Translations under genes and position numbers: made by a program
Part shown: positions 23,428 to 32,651 of the stretch, piece after piece
How the letters are laid out: every line of letters begins with the position of its first letter
Position numbering within the stretch: position 1 is the stretch's first letter
Source: TMED13 sp042090305
GTDB lineage: Bacteria > Pseudomonadota > Alphaproteobacteria > Methylaequorales > Methylaequoraceae
Direction: 5' to 3'
DNA: 64,000 bases
Assembly: GCA_042090305.1 (NCBI GenBank)
Contig: JBELJQ010000001.1
Location: 1-64,000, forward strand
Notes under the pieces: model-generated
Told to the model about the DNA's origin: nothing
The model's database searches: none
Seen by the model: the letters and a program-made list of their open reading frames with translations, nothing else

Positions 23428-24492
23428 TTAAATTACCTCCTTAATGACCTTACTCATCAGTTTAGAAATTGGTTTATTTTTCAAATCTTTTTTTCTAATC
23501 CATTTATATTTTTTAAAATTTCTTTTATTTTTTAATTTTAACTCAATTATAAATAGATTCAAACGGAAATGACTAAAGGTGTGGTATATAGATTTATTTA
23601 TTATAAATGAATTATCTAAACTATTATTTGATAACCATTTAGTTGCAATATCTTTGATTTTAATTTCATAATTATTTAAATTAGTGAATTCAGTAAAATC
23701 TGTTGATGGGAAACAATATAAATTCTCAAGTAATTTATCTTTAGTTTTTTCAATTAAAAAAGAATCTTTATATCTAACAATGAAAATGAGACCAAATTTT
23801 TTAACTTTTTCTCGATTATTTATTTTCTGCCGAGCAACTTTTCCTGATGATAAACAGAGTGAACCTACCGGGCATATAGTGCAATCTGGATTTTTTGGCA
23901 AACACACTTTATTAGCCAAATCCATAAGAGATTGACAATAATTTTTATTATTTATTAGCGGGGTTAGTTGAGTAGCTAAATTAACAACTTTTTTTTTATA
24001 TAACTTTTCATTTTTGTTTAAATCGAAAGCTCTTGAAAGAATTCTTTTTATATTTCCATCAACTACTGCACAGTTTTCGTCTTTAAGTATTGCACAGATA
24101 GCACTAGCCACATATTCACCAATACCAGGCAGATTCATTAGATTTTCAATATTAATCTCAATTAGTTCATTTTTTCTCAAGATTTCTTTAGCTAAATATA
24201 AATTTTTAGCTCTTTGATAGTAACCCAACCCCTGCCAAATTAATAAAATTTCTTCGAGTGTTGCCTGGTAAAAACAGTCAATCGAAGGCCATTTCTTAAT
24301 AAACTTTTTATAGTAAGGGATAACTGTCTTTACCATAGTTTGTTGTAACATTATCTCTGATATCCAAATCCTATAAAAGTTTTGTGCCTTCAACTCCCTC
24401 CAAGGTAAACTCCTAGCATTTAAATCATACCAACCAAGTATATTTTTTTGCCAGTCTCTCTTATATTTTTCACTTATATGGTATTCTTTCAT
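23428..24492 (-). CDS. mutY: A/G-specific adenine DNA glycosylase
   Basis: Removes adenine mispaired with 8-oxoguanine. The 354-aa product has E46 in W-I-S-E-I-M-L-Q-Q-T, the helix-hairpin-helix L-P-G-I-G-E-Y-V-A-S-A (121-131), the catalytic D145 in V-V-D-G-N-I-K-R and the 4Fe-4S motif C-x6-C-x2-C-x5-C. A C-terminal NUDIX-like domain for 8-oxoG recognition follows. The ATG at 24492 is chosen; the frame extends further only inside the divergent DUF721 gene. That gene's ATG starts 2 bases away, so no spacer exists between the two. Confidence 0.94.
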   Translation of the reverse strand: MKEYHISEKYKRDWQKNILGWYDLNARSLPWRELKAQNFYRIWISEIMLQQTMVKTVIPYYKKFIKKWPSIDCFYQATLEEILLIWQGLGYYQRAKNLYLAKEILRKNELIEINIENLMNLPGIGEYVASAICAILKDENCAVVDGNIKRILSRAFDLNKNEKLYKKKVVNLATQLTPLINNKNYCQSLMDLANKVCLPKNPDCTICPVGSLCLSSGKVARQKINNREKVKKFGLIFIVRYKDSFLIEKTKDKLLENLYCFPSTDFTEFTNLNNYEIKIKDIATKWLSNNSLDNSFIINKSIYHTFSHFRLNLFIIELKLKNKRNFKKYKWIRKKDLKNKPISKLMSKVIKEVI

Positions 24493-24493
24493 A

Positions 24494-24826
24494 ATGAGAA
24501 GAAAAAAGTATACTCCATCTTTGACTAGAATTTCAACAGTTCTGCCTAAGGTTTTCAAAAATATTTCAAAAAAAGGTGAAAATAGTTCAAAAATTCTTGA
24601 GCTAAAAATGAATTGGGAAGAAATTCTTGGAGAAGAACTTTCTAAGGATATTTTTATTGAATCAATAAGAAAAATTAACAATCAGAATACCTTAATTGTA
24701 ATATCAGATAAAATAAGTTTACTGGAGATATCTTTCTCTTCCGAAATAATAAAGAAAAGAATTAACAACTATTTTAATGAGCCCATAATAGAAAATATAA
24801 AGTTTAAAAAATCGTTACATTACTGA
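24494..24826 (+). CDS. DUF721 domain protein
   Basis: A 110-aa protein of the DUF721 family, which includes DciA-like helicase-loading proteins in other bacteria. It opens with the alphaproteobacterial-type M-R-R-K-K-Y...L-P-K-V-F, followed by the core M-N-W-E-E-I-L-G-E-E-L-S and a C-terminal K-K-R-I-N-N-Y-F segment. The ATG is separated from the mutY ATG by one base, so the promoter must lie inside mutY. It leads the plus-strand run through dsbA and smc, a linkage I recall from alphaproteobacteria. Confidence 0.78.
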   Translation: MRRKKYTPSLTRISTVLPKVFKNISKKGENSSKILELKMNWEEILGEELSKDIFIESIRKINNQNTLIVISDKISLLEISFSSEIIKKRINNYFNEPIIENIKFKKSLHY

Positions 24827-24848
24827 ATTTATGTGGTAATTATTTGAT

Positions 24849-25460
24849 ATGAAATTAATAATCAAGAATTCTATAAGGTTGGCTTTTTTAATCTGTTTAT
24901 TTATAAATGAAAGCTTAGATTCACGAATTGTTGACACCATTGAGGCCCTAGAAAGTAAATCTATGGGAGAAGAAAAAGCTCCTGTTAAAATTATTGAGTT
25001 TGCATCACTAACTTGTGGTCATTGCGCCAAATTTCATAATGAGGTTTTTCCCTTAATCAAAGAGAATTACATAGATAAAGGTAAAATTTTCTTTACATAT
25101 AACGACTTTCCACTTGATAAATTTGCTCTCAAGGCATCAGTTGTGGCAAGATGCTCTGGTAATAAAAAATTCTTCAGCTTTCTTAAAGTTCTTTATAATA
25201 AACAAAAAGATTGGACAAGAACACAAGATCCATTCAAATCCCTGCTTAAAATCGCCAAGATAGGCGGTCTAAAAAACGATGAAATTAAAGTTTGTGTTGG
25301 AAATAAATCGATTGAGGATGGCCTGTTAAAACAAAGGTTACAATCTACAAAAGTATACGATATTAAAGCAACTCCTACATTATACATTAATGGAGAAAAA
25401 TATGATGGAGATCTTACATTTGAAGCTCTTAAATTAAAAATTGATTCATTACTTAATTAA
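24849..25460 (+). CDS. DsbA-family thiol:disulfide oxidoreductase
   Basis: A periplasmic thioredoxin-fold protein of 203 aa with a signal peptide (about 1-25) and the active site C56-G-H-C59. A helical insert follows, and A-T-P-T-L-Y-I-N-G near residue 180 carries the cis-Pro. CGHC is found in DsbA-like and BdbD-like proteins. It probably forms or shuffles disulfides in exported proteins such as EipB. It lies between DUF721 (22-bp gap) and smc (5-bp gap). Confidence 0.9.
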   Translation: MKLIIKNSIRLAFLICLFINESLDSRIVDTIEALESKSMGEEKAPVKIIEFASLTCGHCAKFHNEVFPLIKENYIDKGKIFFTYNDFPLDKFALKASVVARCSGNKKFFSFLKVLYNKQKDWTRTQDPFKSLLKIAKIGGLKNDEIKVCVGNKSIEDGLLKQRLQSTKVYDIKATPTLYINGEKYDGDLTFEALKLKIDSLLN

Positions 25461-25465
25461 AAAAA

Positions 25466-28400
25466 TTGTTTACAGTAAAAAAATTAAAAATAACGGGTTT
25501 TAAATCTTTCGCTCACACAACGGAATTACTGATTGAAGATGGTGTCACTGGAATAATTGGTCCAAATGGATGCGGAAAGTCAAATATTTTTGAAGCAATA
25601 AGATGGGTAATGGGTGAATCCTCATCTAAAAGCCTTAGGTCTAACACTCAAGACGATATAATATTCAATGGAACTCAAAACGTACCAGCGAAAAACTTTG
25701 CAGAAGTATCGCTAGAGCTAGATAATTTTGAAGGTAATTTATCGAATGTCGTCGATACCAGTGAAAAAAAAATAATTATTTCTAGATTATTAGAAAGAGG
25801 TGTGGGGTCATTTTTCAAAATAAATAATAATGATGCTCGTGCTAAAGATGTTAGTATTATGTTCTATGACTCTGGAAGTGGTGCAAGATCAAGTTCAATA
25901 ATTAGTCAAGGAAACATTGACCAAATTATTAACTATAAACCTATCGACAGAAAAATAATTTTAGAAGATGCTGCTGGAACATCAGGACTTCAAGCAAGAC
26001 GCCATGAATCTGAACTCAAACTTCATTCAACTGAAACGAATCTTGATAAAATTGATTTAAATCTAAATAATTTATATGACAATCAAAAAAACCTTTCAAG
26101 ACAAGCAAGACAAGCAGAAAGATATGAAGAAATTTCAAAGGAAATAAAATATTTACAATCAACTCTTCTTTTTCTTGATTGGAAGAAAATTGAAGAAAAT
26201 ATCAGGATTGATTGTCAAAAAAAAAATGCATTAGAAAAAGAAGTTAATCTAATTATAAACAATTTTAATAAACAAAAATCTGACTATCTTTATAAAAAGG
26301 AACAATTAGGAAATCTTCAAAAAAATAAAGAAGTTTTAAATCAAAATCTATTCAAATTTGAAAGAACAGTTAGTGAACTAAAATCAAAAATAGAAAATAT
26401 AACAAATAAAAGAAATGAGATCGTTCGATTTCTTGAGACAATCAAAAAAGATACATATAACGAGAAAAAAAATTTAGAGGATACGAGAAATTATATTAAA
26501 AAAATTGAGGAAGAACTCTTTAAATCAAACGATATAAATGCTGAAAAAGAAAAACTACGAGAATTGAATACTAAAGAGACGGAAGTCAAAAATCAAATTA
26601 AAAAATTGGAAACATTATATGTTAATGAAATTCAACTTACACTTGGTGAGGAGTTTAAATCGGATAATTTAAAAGAAAATAAAGAGAACCTTGTAAAAAG
26701 AAGTAAAAATATCTCTGAAGAAATAGGTAAACTAAATGAAATGAAGAAGAATGATGAAATAAATATTTCGACCACAACAGGAATACTTGAAAAGCTCAAA
26801 GTAAGTAATAAACAAATTCATTTAGAATTAGTTGAGAAGAAAAATGAAATTGATAATTGTAATAAAAAAAAGATTCAACTAAGTAGTGATATTCAACAAA
26901 TAGTTATGAAGATTGAAGTTCAATCCAGACAATTAGCTGAGAAGCAAACTGAAATAAAGACTTTGAATTTGATTATTGGTGAAAACTCTTTAACACAGGA
27001 TTCGATTGTGAATCTTTTAAAAATAAAAAAAGGTTATGAAAATGCTGTTTTTGCTGCACTTTCTCATGAGTTAGACGCAAAGCTAAAAAAATCAAAGAAA
27101 AGGTGGGTGCAAAGCGAACCACTCAGTTTATCTCCTATTGATAATTCTCTAAACAACTTTTTAGAGGCACCTAATGAGCTTCAACCATTACTTTCTCAAA
27201 TAATGTTTATAGATGACACTAGTCAAGCCCTAAAGATGCAAAGAAAACTTCAGGTAGGTCAGCTAATTGTCAATAGAAATGGCACAATCTGGAGATGGGA
27301 TGGATTTATTTCTGAAGATAACCTCCAAAAAAAGAAATTAATAGATTCTCAACTAAAAATTAACGAGTTATCTGAAAGTGAAAAGAAAATAAGTACAGAA
27401 CTTCTTAATTTAGAAAGAATGAAAAAAACTAAATCAAAAGAAGAAAATATTAATTCAGAAAAGATAGAGAAATTAAATTACTCATTAGAAAAACTCTATA
27501 AGGAGTTAGACATTAATTCGCCAAAAATATCAAAATACAATGAACAAATATCAATTTTTAACATTAATTTAGAAAACAACCTACTTAAAATTAAAAATCT
27601 TACTGTTGAGCTTAATGAAATAAATTCACAATTAAATGAAATTAAAACTTTAGAATCTTCTTCATTAAAAAATAGTAAGAATGAATCTGATAATGTGCAA
27701 AGTAAAATATCAGAGTTAGATGAAGGGCTTGAAGGAATTAGAAATGAGATTAATACACTGAAACAAAAGTTAATGAAAGAGGAATTAAATAAAACGTATT
27801 ATCAAAATGATCTTTCAAAAAGTAAAAAGCGATATGACGAAGCACTCAAAAGATTATCCACTCTAAATGAAAGAGAAGAATTTTATAATAAAGAAAATAA
27901 CAAACTTGACTTACAGCCATCGGATATAATTACAAAAATAAAAGAGAATGAGGGTAATTATAACAAAATAAATGATCAAATTAAAAATAATCAAGACCAA
28001 CAAAATGAAATAATTCATCAACTAAATAATGACGAAAAGTTTTTAAACAAAATCGATAGAGATAGAGAAACAAAAAAAAGTCAAATTGTAATAATAGAAA
28101 CAAATATCGAAAATTATAATGTAAATGAAAAAGAGCTTAGAACTCAAATTTATGAAAAAACAAAGCTTCAGCCTGAGGAGTTAAAAGAATCGCTAAATAA
28201 TGAGGACCATAATCTTAGCAATTATACTGATATTAAAAAAAAATTAGATAAATTTTCATATCAAAGGGAACAAATGGGACCCGTAAATCTAAGAGCAAGA
28301 TTGGAAGAAGAAGAAATTAAAAAATCTATAGATAACTTAGAGTTAGAAAAGGATGATTTAGTTCAAGCTATAGAAAAATTAAGAATAGCTATTAATAAAA

Positions 28401-28897
28401 TAAATCATGAAGGAAGAAAAAGGTTGGTAGAGGCTTTTGAGAAGGTGGATAGGAATTTTACAAGTCTATTTAAAAAATTATTTGATGGTGGTGAAGCAAA
28501 ACTAGAGTTAATAAAGTCTGATGACCCATTACAAACAGGTATAGAAATTTATGCAAGACCTCCTGGAAAAAAACTCTCATCATTGTCTTTGTTATCAGGT
28601 GGTGAAAAAACTTTAACTGCAATTTCTTTAATTTTTTCTATTTTTTTAATTAATCCTTCTCCAATGTGTATTTTGGACGAGGTGGATGCTGCACTTGATG
28701 AAATTAATATACAAAAATTTTGCAAATTATTAAGTGAGCTAAAAAGTAGTACAAAAACAAAATTTTTAATAATAACCCATAACAAAATTACAATGTCATC
28801 ATTGGATAGAGTTTACGGCGTAACAATGGCTCAGAAAGGTATTTCTGATGTTGTGTCGGTAGACTTTAAAGATGGTAATCTAAAACAAGCTGTATGA
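25466..28897 (+). CDS. smc: Chromosome segregation ATPase SMC
   Basis: Condensin ATPase of 1143 aa. Walker A I-I-G-P-N-G-C-G-K-S-N (30-40) is followed by a long coiled coil, a hinge (about 500-630, including G-Y-E-N-A-V-F-A-A-L) and a second coiled coil. The C-terminal head has the signature L-L-S-G-G-E-K-T-L-T-A (near 1043) and C-I-L-D-E-V-D-A-A-L-D-E. The start is a TTG 5 bases after the dsbA stop; no ATG precedes the conserved N terminus. The last four bases overlap the atpI start (ATGA), so translation of smc and F0 genes is coupled. ScpA and ScpB are not here. Confidence 0.96.
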   Translation: MFTVKKLKITGFKSFAHTTELLIEDGVTGIIGPNGCGKSNIFEAIRWVMGESSSKSLRSNTQDDIIFNGTQNVPAKNFAEVSLELDNFEGNLSNVVDTSEKKIIISRLLERGVGSFFKINNNDARAKDVSIMFYDSGSGARSSSIISQGNIDQIINYKPIDRKIILEDAAGTSGLQARRHESELKLHSTETNLDKIDLNLNNLYDNQKNLSRQARQAERYEEISKEIKYLQSTLLFLDWKKIEENIRIDCQKKNALEKEVNLIINNFNKQKSDYLYKKEQLGNLQKNKEVLNQNLFKFERTVSELKSKIENITNKRNEIVRFLETIKKDTYNEKKNLEDTRNYIKKIEEELFKSNDINAEKEKLRELNTKETEVKNQIKKLETLYVNEIQLTLGEEFKSDNLKENKENLVKRSKNISEEIGKLNEMKKNDEINISTTTGILEKLKVSNKQIHLELVEKKNEIDNCNKKKIQLSSDIQQIVMKIEVQSRQLAEKQTEIKTLNLIIGENSLTQDSIVNLLKIKKGYENAVFAALSHELDAKLKKSKKRWVQSEPLSLSPIDNSLNNFLEAPNELQPLLSQIMFIDDTSQALKMQRKLQVGQLIVNRNGTIWRWDGFISEDNLQKKKLIDSQLKINELSESEKKISTELLNLERMKKTKSKEENINSEKIEKLNYSLEKLYKELDINSPKISKYNEQISIFNINLENNLLKIKNLTVELNEINSQLNEIKTLESSSLKNSKNESDNVQSKISELDEGLEGIRNEINTLKQKLMKEELNKTYYQNDLSKSKKRYDEALKRLSTLNEREEFYNKENNKLDLQPSDIITKIKENEGNYNKINDQIKNNQDQQNEIIHQLNNDEKFLNKIDRDRETKKSQIVIIETNIENYNVNEKELRTQIYEKTKLQPEELKESLNNEDHNLSNYTDIKKKLDKFSYQREQMGPVNLRARLEEEEIKKSIDNLELEKDDLVQAIEKLRIAINKINHEGRKRLVEAFEKVDRNFTSLFKKLFDGGEAKLELIKSDDPLQTGIEIYARPPGKKLSSLSLLSGGEKTLTAISLIFSIFLINPSPMCILDEVDAALDEINIQKFCKLLSELKSSTKTKFLIITHNKITMSSLDRVYGVTMAQKGISDVVSVDFKDGNLKQAV

Positions 28898-29178
28898 CGA
28901 AAACCAAACTTAGTGATAAAATTAGTGAAAAATTAAATACTAATAAGATTAGCAATGGAAAAAAAAATAATTTGAAAAATAAGTCTGGTTACGGTCTTGG
29001 GATTAAAATTTCATTAGATTTATTATCCTCAGCAGTTGTAGGTACTCTTATTGGAATAGGACTAGATAAAATTTTTTTAACTAAACCTATATTTTTTATA
29101 ATATTTTTGCTATTAGGGTTTATTGCTGGATTTTTTAATTTATATAAATCAGTAAAAAACTTAAATAATTTAGACTAA
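28894..29178 (+). CDS. atpI: AtpI/AtpZ-family F0F1 ATP synthase assembly protein
   Basis: A 94-aa protein with a charged N-terminal third and two membrane helices (about 38-58 and 66-86) holding the family's G-x-x-x-G-I-G-L-D...F-I-A-G-F-F-N-L-Y-K pattern. It helps assemble the c-ring. First gene of the F0 operon, overlapping smc by 4 bp and followed 10 bp later by atpB. Confidence 0.82.
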   Translation: MTKTKLSDKISEKLNTNKISNGKKNNLKNKSGYGLGIKISLDLLSSAVVGTLIGIGLDKIFLTKPIFFIIFLLLGFIAGFFNLYKSVKNLNNLD

Positions 29179-29188
29179 GAGGTAAAAA

Positions 29189-29929
29189 TTGGCTAGTCCC
29201 CTTTCACAATTTGAAATAAAAACAATCATTCCAATTGAAGTATTTGGATATGACATTTCTTTTACTAATTCGTCATTAGCAATGCTTTCAACTGTAATTT
29301 TAATGATTGTATTTATGATTTTTGGATTAAAGAAATCTTCAATTATACCATCTAGAAGCCAATCGATTTTAGAGTCTACATATGAATTTATTGCAAATAT
29401 GATTGGTGATAATATTGGACAGGAGGGCTTAAAATATTTCTCCTTTATTTTCACTTTATTCCTTTTTATACTTTTGGGAAATCTTTTGGGAATGTTCCCA
29501 TATAGTTTTACTTGGACAAGTCACATAATAGTAACATTTGCAATTGCTTTTGTTATTTTTTTAGGTGTTACCCTAATAGCAATCTTTAAACATGGGTTAA
29601 GAAAATTTTTAGGATTTTTTGCGCCATCTGGCGTTCCAAAACCTATGTTATTATTGCTTATTCCTATAGAAATAATTTCATACCTTTCACGCCCAGTTAG
29701 CCTTTCAGTAAGACTATTTGCTAATATGATGGCTGGACACACTTTACTGAAAGTTATTGGTGGTTTTGTCTTTGTACTTGGAGCCAATACTTTTATTATA
29801 GGTGGTGCATTACCACTTGCTTTCTTGATAGCTCTTACAGGTTTAGAAATTGTAATTGCATTTCTTCAAGCTTACGTATTTGCAATATTAACTTGTTTAT
29901 ATATTAATGATGCAATACATTTACATTAA
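29189..29929 (+). CDS. atpB: ATP synthase F0 subunit a
   Basis: Membrane stator subunit that forms the proton half-channels. The 246-aa product has the essential Arg at residue 175 in S-L-S-V-R-L-F-A-N-M-M-A-G-H and the C-terminal helix A-F-L-Q-A-Y-V-F-A-I-L-T. The start is a TTG preceded by AAGAGGT at 5-nt spacing. Between atpI and atpE, as in other alphaproteobacteria that keep F0 genes apart from F1. Confidence 0.96.
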   Translation: MASPLSQFEIKTIIPIEVFGYDISFTNSSLAMLSTVILMIVFMIFGLKKSSIIPSRSQSILESTYEFIANMIGDNIGQEGLKYFSFIFTLFLFILLGNLLGMFPYSFTWTSHIIVTFAIAFVIFLGVTLIAIFKHGLRKFLGFFAPSGVPKPMLLLLIPIEIISYLSRPVSLSVRLFANMMAGHTLLKVIGGFVFVLGANTFIIGGALPLAFLIALTGLEIVIAFLQAYVFAILTCLYINDAIHLH

Positions 29930-29955
29930 CTTTTAACATTAGGAGATAATTAATT

Positions 29956-30183
29956 ATGGATATAGAATCTGCAAAATTACTAGGAGCTGGAATAGCTGTT
30001 TTAGGTGTGATTGGTTCTGGAATTGGTATTGGTTCAATCTTTGCCGCGTTCATTTCTGCTGTCGGAAGAAATCCTGAAGCAAGAGAACATGTATTCACAA
30101 TGACAATGCTTGGATTTGCTTTAGTTGAAGCACTTGCTCTATTTGCATTGATTATTGCATTGCTATTATTATTTGTATTTTAA
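29956..30183 (+). CDS. atpE: ATP synthase F0 subunit c
   Basis: Hairpin proteolipid of 75 aa that forms the rotating c-ring. Helix 1 contains the G-x-G-I-G-I-G-S packing repeat; the polar loop is G-R-N-P-E-A; helix 2 carries the proton-binding E58 (A-L-V-E-A-L). No sodium-type ligand set is evident, so it is probably proton-driven. A good TAGGAG ribosome site precedes the ATG, in keeping with the high copy number needed. Confidence 0.96.
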   Translation: MDIESAKLLGAGIAVLGVIGSGIGIGSIFAAFISAVGRNPEAREHVFTMTMLGFALVEALALFALIIALLLLFVF

Positions 30184-30186
30184 ATT

Positions 30187-30756
30187 ATGTTAAATAAGAT
30201 ATTAATATCTTGGATATTGATTTTTAATTCAGTTAACCTTAAAGCAGCTGAAGGGCAAGGAGGAATGCCTCAGTTAAACCCCGAGACTTTTAGCTCACAA
30301 TTATTCTGGTTAACTATTTTCTTCTTTTTAATCTTAATTTTAAACCACTTCTTCTTTTTACCTAGAATTGAAAGAATAAGAGAACAACGAAAAAAAACAA
30401 TAGATAGTTATGTTGAAGAAGCTAAGATAATAAATGATTCTGTAATAGAAATAATTGAAAGAATAGAAAAAGATTATAAAGTTGCAAAGGATGAATACAG
30501 TTCTTTAGTAAAAGAGGTTTATGAAAAAAATAAAGCTTCATACGATTTAGAAGTTAAAGATTTGACTAAAAAAATAGAAGAAAAGAAAGAAACTTTTACA
30601 AACGAACTAAAGGTTACTGAAGAATCCTTGAGGAAGTCAATACCAAAAATTTGCATAGAACTTTCAGATAAACTTTATGAAAATATAATGAGTGAAAAAA
30701 AACCTGCAAATCTAAATGAATTTGAAGATTTTGAAAGGAGTAATAATGGATCTTAG
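30187..30756 (+). CDS. atpF': ATP synthase F0 subunit b'
   Basis: Peripheral stalk subunit of 189 aa. An N-terminal signal-like segment and G-M-P-Q-L-N-P-E-T-F-S-S-Q-L-F-W-L lead into a single membrane helix (about 39-58), then a long charged coiled coil. The G-M-P-Q-L-...-F-W-L stretch is typical of the b' form of alphaproteobacteria and phototrophs, which pairs with a separate b. It starts 3 bp after atpE and overlaps the b gene by 11 bp. Confidence 0.9.
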   Translation: MLNKILISWILIFNSVNLKAAEGQGGMPQLNPETFSSQLFWLTIFFFLILILNHFFFLPRIERIREQRKKTIDSYVEEAKIINDSVIEIIERIEKDYKVAKDEYSSLVKEVYEKNKASYDLEVKDLTKKIEEKKETFTNELKVTEESLRKSIPKICIELSDKLYENIMSEKKPANLNEFEDFERSNNGS

Positions 30757-31240
30757 TTTTCTTGATGATTCCACACTTTGGGTTGGGATCTCTTTCATTC
30801 TATTTATTTTATTAATCATAAAACCAGCAATATCAGGTTTGTCTAAGACAGTTGATTCACAAATAGATTCATTAAGGAAAAATCTTGAAGAATCAGAAAA
30901 GTTAATGAACGACGCTAAAGCCTTGTTAGAAGAACATAAAGTTAAAGAAAAAGAAAATATCAAAAATATTTCAGATTTGAAAAGTAGGGCTATTAATGAC
31001 GCTAAAGTAATTGAAAAAAAAATGAAGGAAGAAATTAATTTAGCTATCAAGCGTAAAGAGACTAACTTTAATATTATCATTAAACAAATGGAAGAAAATT
31101 TAAAAGATAAAATCCAAGAAGAAATAATGAACAAAACAGTTCAGTTTACACAATTAAGGATAAAGAATAATATTTCCAAAAATCACGATGATAAATTTAT
31201 TAAAGAATCCTTAAAAAAAATTCCAAAACAATTGTCATAG
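30746..31240 (+). CDS. atpF: ATP synthase F0 subunit b
   Basis: Second peripheral stalk subunit, 164 aa: a single helix (about 9-28, W-V-G-I-S-F-I-L-F-I-L-L-I) followed by a Lys/Glu-rich coiled coil that dimerises with b' and reaches F1. The ATG at 30746 is chosen over one at 30716 because AAAGGAG (30735-30740) sits 5 nt upstream and the extra residues fit no family pattern. The F1 genes are not in the window. Confidence 0.9.
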   Translation: MDLSFLDDSTLWVGISFILFILLIIKPAISGLSKTVDSQIDSLRKNLEESEKLMNDAKALLEEHKVKEKENIKNISDLKSRAINDAKVIEKKMKEEINLAIKRKETNFNIIIKQMEENLKDKIQEEIMNKTVQFTQLRIKNNISKNHDDKFIKESLKKIPKQLS

Positions 31241-31246
31241 AGTTGT

Positions 31247-32200
31247 ATGGCAGTACATACAATACTTTCTAAAAACGAATTACTAGAAGTACTGTCAAAT
31301 TATAATATTGGTGATTTAGTTTCTTTTGAAGGTATCTTAGAGGGAATTGAAAATACAAATTATAACCTTAAAACAGAAAAAGATAAATTTATATTAACCA
31401 TATTTGAAGATAGAATTAATTATCAATCGATACCCTTCTATATAAATGTTATGCAGAATTCATTTGAGAAGGGTTTAAATTGTCCAATTGCAATCAAGGA
31501 TAATAGAGGTAATTTTACTAATAAATTTAAGGATAAGAAATTTGGTATTTTTAAATTTATTAAGGGAAAATCAAAAAAAGTATATTCAGAAAAAGATTGT
31601 TTTGAAGTTGGGAAAATTATGGCTAATTTCCATAAAATAAATAAAAATCTAATAAATAAGCATGAAAATAGTTATAGTCTAAATTTCTGGATCCGTTTAT
31701 TTAAAGAATATAGAAATTCCTTAAATATTATAATTCCTGGATCTCAAAATATCATTGAAGATGAAATCAAATTTCTAACCAAACTCTGGCCAAGAGAATT
31801 ACCAAAAGGAATTATTCATGCTGATATGTTTCCGGATAATGTGCTATTTCGTTCAAAAGAAATACCAGGAATTATTGACTTTTACTTTTCATGCTATGAT
31901 TTCTTATCATATGACCTAGCTATATTGATAAATGCTTGGTGTTTTCAGAATAATAAATTTAATTGGAGACTAGCCAAACAAATTATTCGGGGATATGAAT
32001 CCGTAAGAAAGATTACTATTAATGAAAAAAAAAAGTTTAATATTCTTTTAAGGGGTGCTTGTTTGAGGTTTCTTTTAACTAGGGTACAGGATACTAAAAA
32101 GTGTGTTGATGATAAAATGTTAAATATTAAAAATCCTGTTGATTTCTATGAAAGGTTATTATTTCACAAAAATATTCGTGGTAACTATGATTTCTTCTGA
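31247..32200 (+). CDS. thrB: Homoserine kinase (ThrB type II)
   Basis: Phosphorylates homoserine for threonine synthesis; thrC, the next enzyme, lies at 35.7-37.1 kb. The 317-aa product has the APH-like kinase fold: M-A-V-H-T-I-L-S-K at the start, E-G-I-E-N-T-N-Y near residue 37, and the catalytic I-I-H-A-D-M-F-P-D-N-V-L-F followed by G-I-I-D-F-Y-F-S. It follows atpF by 6 bp and overlaps rnhA by 14 bp. Confidence 0.93.
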   Translation: MAVHTILSKNELLEVLSNYNIGDLVSFEGILEGIENTNYNLKTEKDKFILTIFEDRINYQSIPFYINVMQNSFEKGLNCPIAIKDNRGNFTNKFKDKKFGIFKFIKGKSKKVYSEKDCFEVGKIMANFHKINKNLINKHENSYSLNFWIRLFKEYRNSLNIIIPGSQNIIEDEIKFLTKLWPRELPKGIIHADMFPDNVLFRSKEIPGIIDFYFSCYDFLSYDLAILINAWCFQNNKFNWRLAKQIIRGYESVRKITINEKKKFNILLRGACLRFLLTRVQDTKKCVDDKMLNIKNPVDFYERLLFHKNIRGNYDFF

Positions 32201-32651
32201 AAGATATGACTTTATTATTTATACAGATGGTGCCTGCTTAGGTAACCCAGGTGAAGGTGGTTGGGCGGGAATAATTTATAATTCTAAAGACAATCATAAA
32301 AGAATCATTGTTGGGTCTGAACAATATACCACAAATAACAGAATGGAACTATTAGCGGTTATAGAGTCCCTAAAAGCAATAAGTTTTAATACTAATGTCA
32401 AAATTTACAGTGATAGTAAATATGTTTTGGAAGGAATAACAAAATGGATACATAATTGGAAAAAGAATAATTGGATGAGTTCTAATAAAAAAAAGATAAA
32501 GAATATAGATTTATGGGAAGAATTGGATGATTTAGTGAAAAGATTTAACATTAGTTGGGAGTGGGTTAAAGGTCATAGTGATGACAAAAATAACAATGAG
32601 GCAGATGAATTAGCTAGGTTAGAAGCTCAAAACTTACTTGATCGATTGTAA
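32187..32651 (+). CDS. rnhA: Ribonuclease HI
   Basis: Degrades RNA in RNA-DNA hybrids. The 154-aa product has the full DEDD set: D14 in Y-T-D-G-A-C-L-G-N-P-G, E54 in N-R-M-E-L, D76 in Y-S-D-S-K and D141 in N-E-A-D-E-L, with H131 in K-G-H-S. The ATG at 32187 is preferred to one at 32139 because the family begins just before this Y-T-D-G strand. It overlaps thrB at its start and the convergent peroxiredoxin at its end (18 bp). Confidence 0.95.
   Translation: MISSERYDFIIYTDGACLGNPGEGGWAGIIYNSKDNHKRIIVGSEQYTTNNRMELLAVIESLKAISFNTNVKIYSDSKYVLEGITKWIHNWKKNNWMSSNKKKIKNIDLWEELDDLVKRFNISWEWVKGHSDDKNNNEADELARLEAQNLLDRL

Noticed and set aside
24493..24681. 63-residue N-terminal extension of mutY
   Set aside because: It runs antisense inside the DUF721 gene and lacks similarity to MutY; the family N terminus starts near 24492.
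30712..31134. 140-codon open frame antisense to the F0 b subunit gene
   Set aside because: Long antisense frames are expected opposite Lys/Glu-rich coiled coils. There is no start context or family match.
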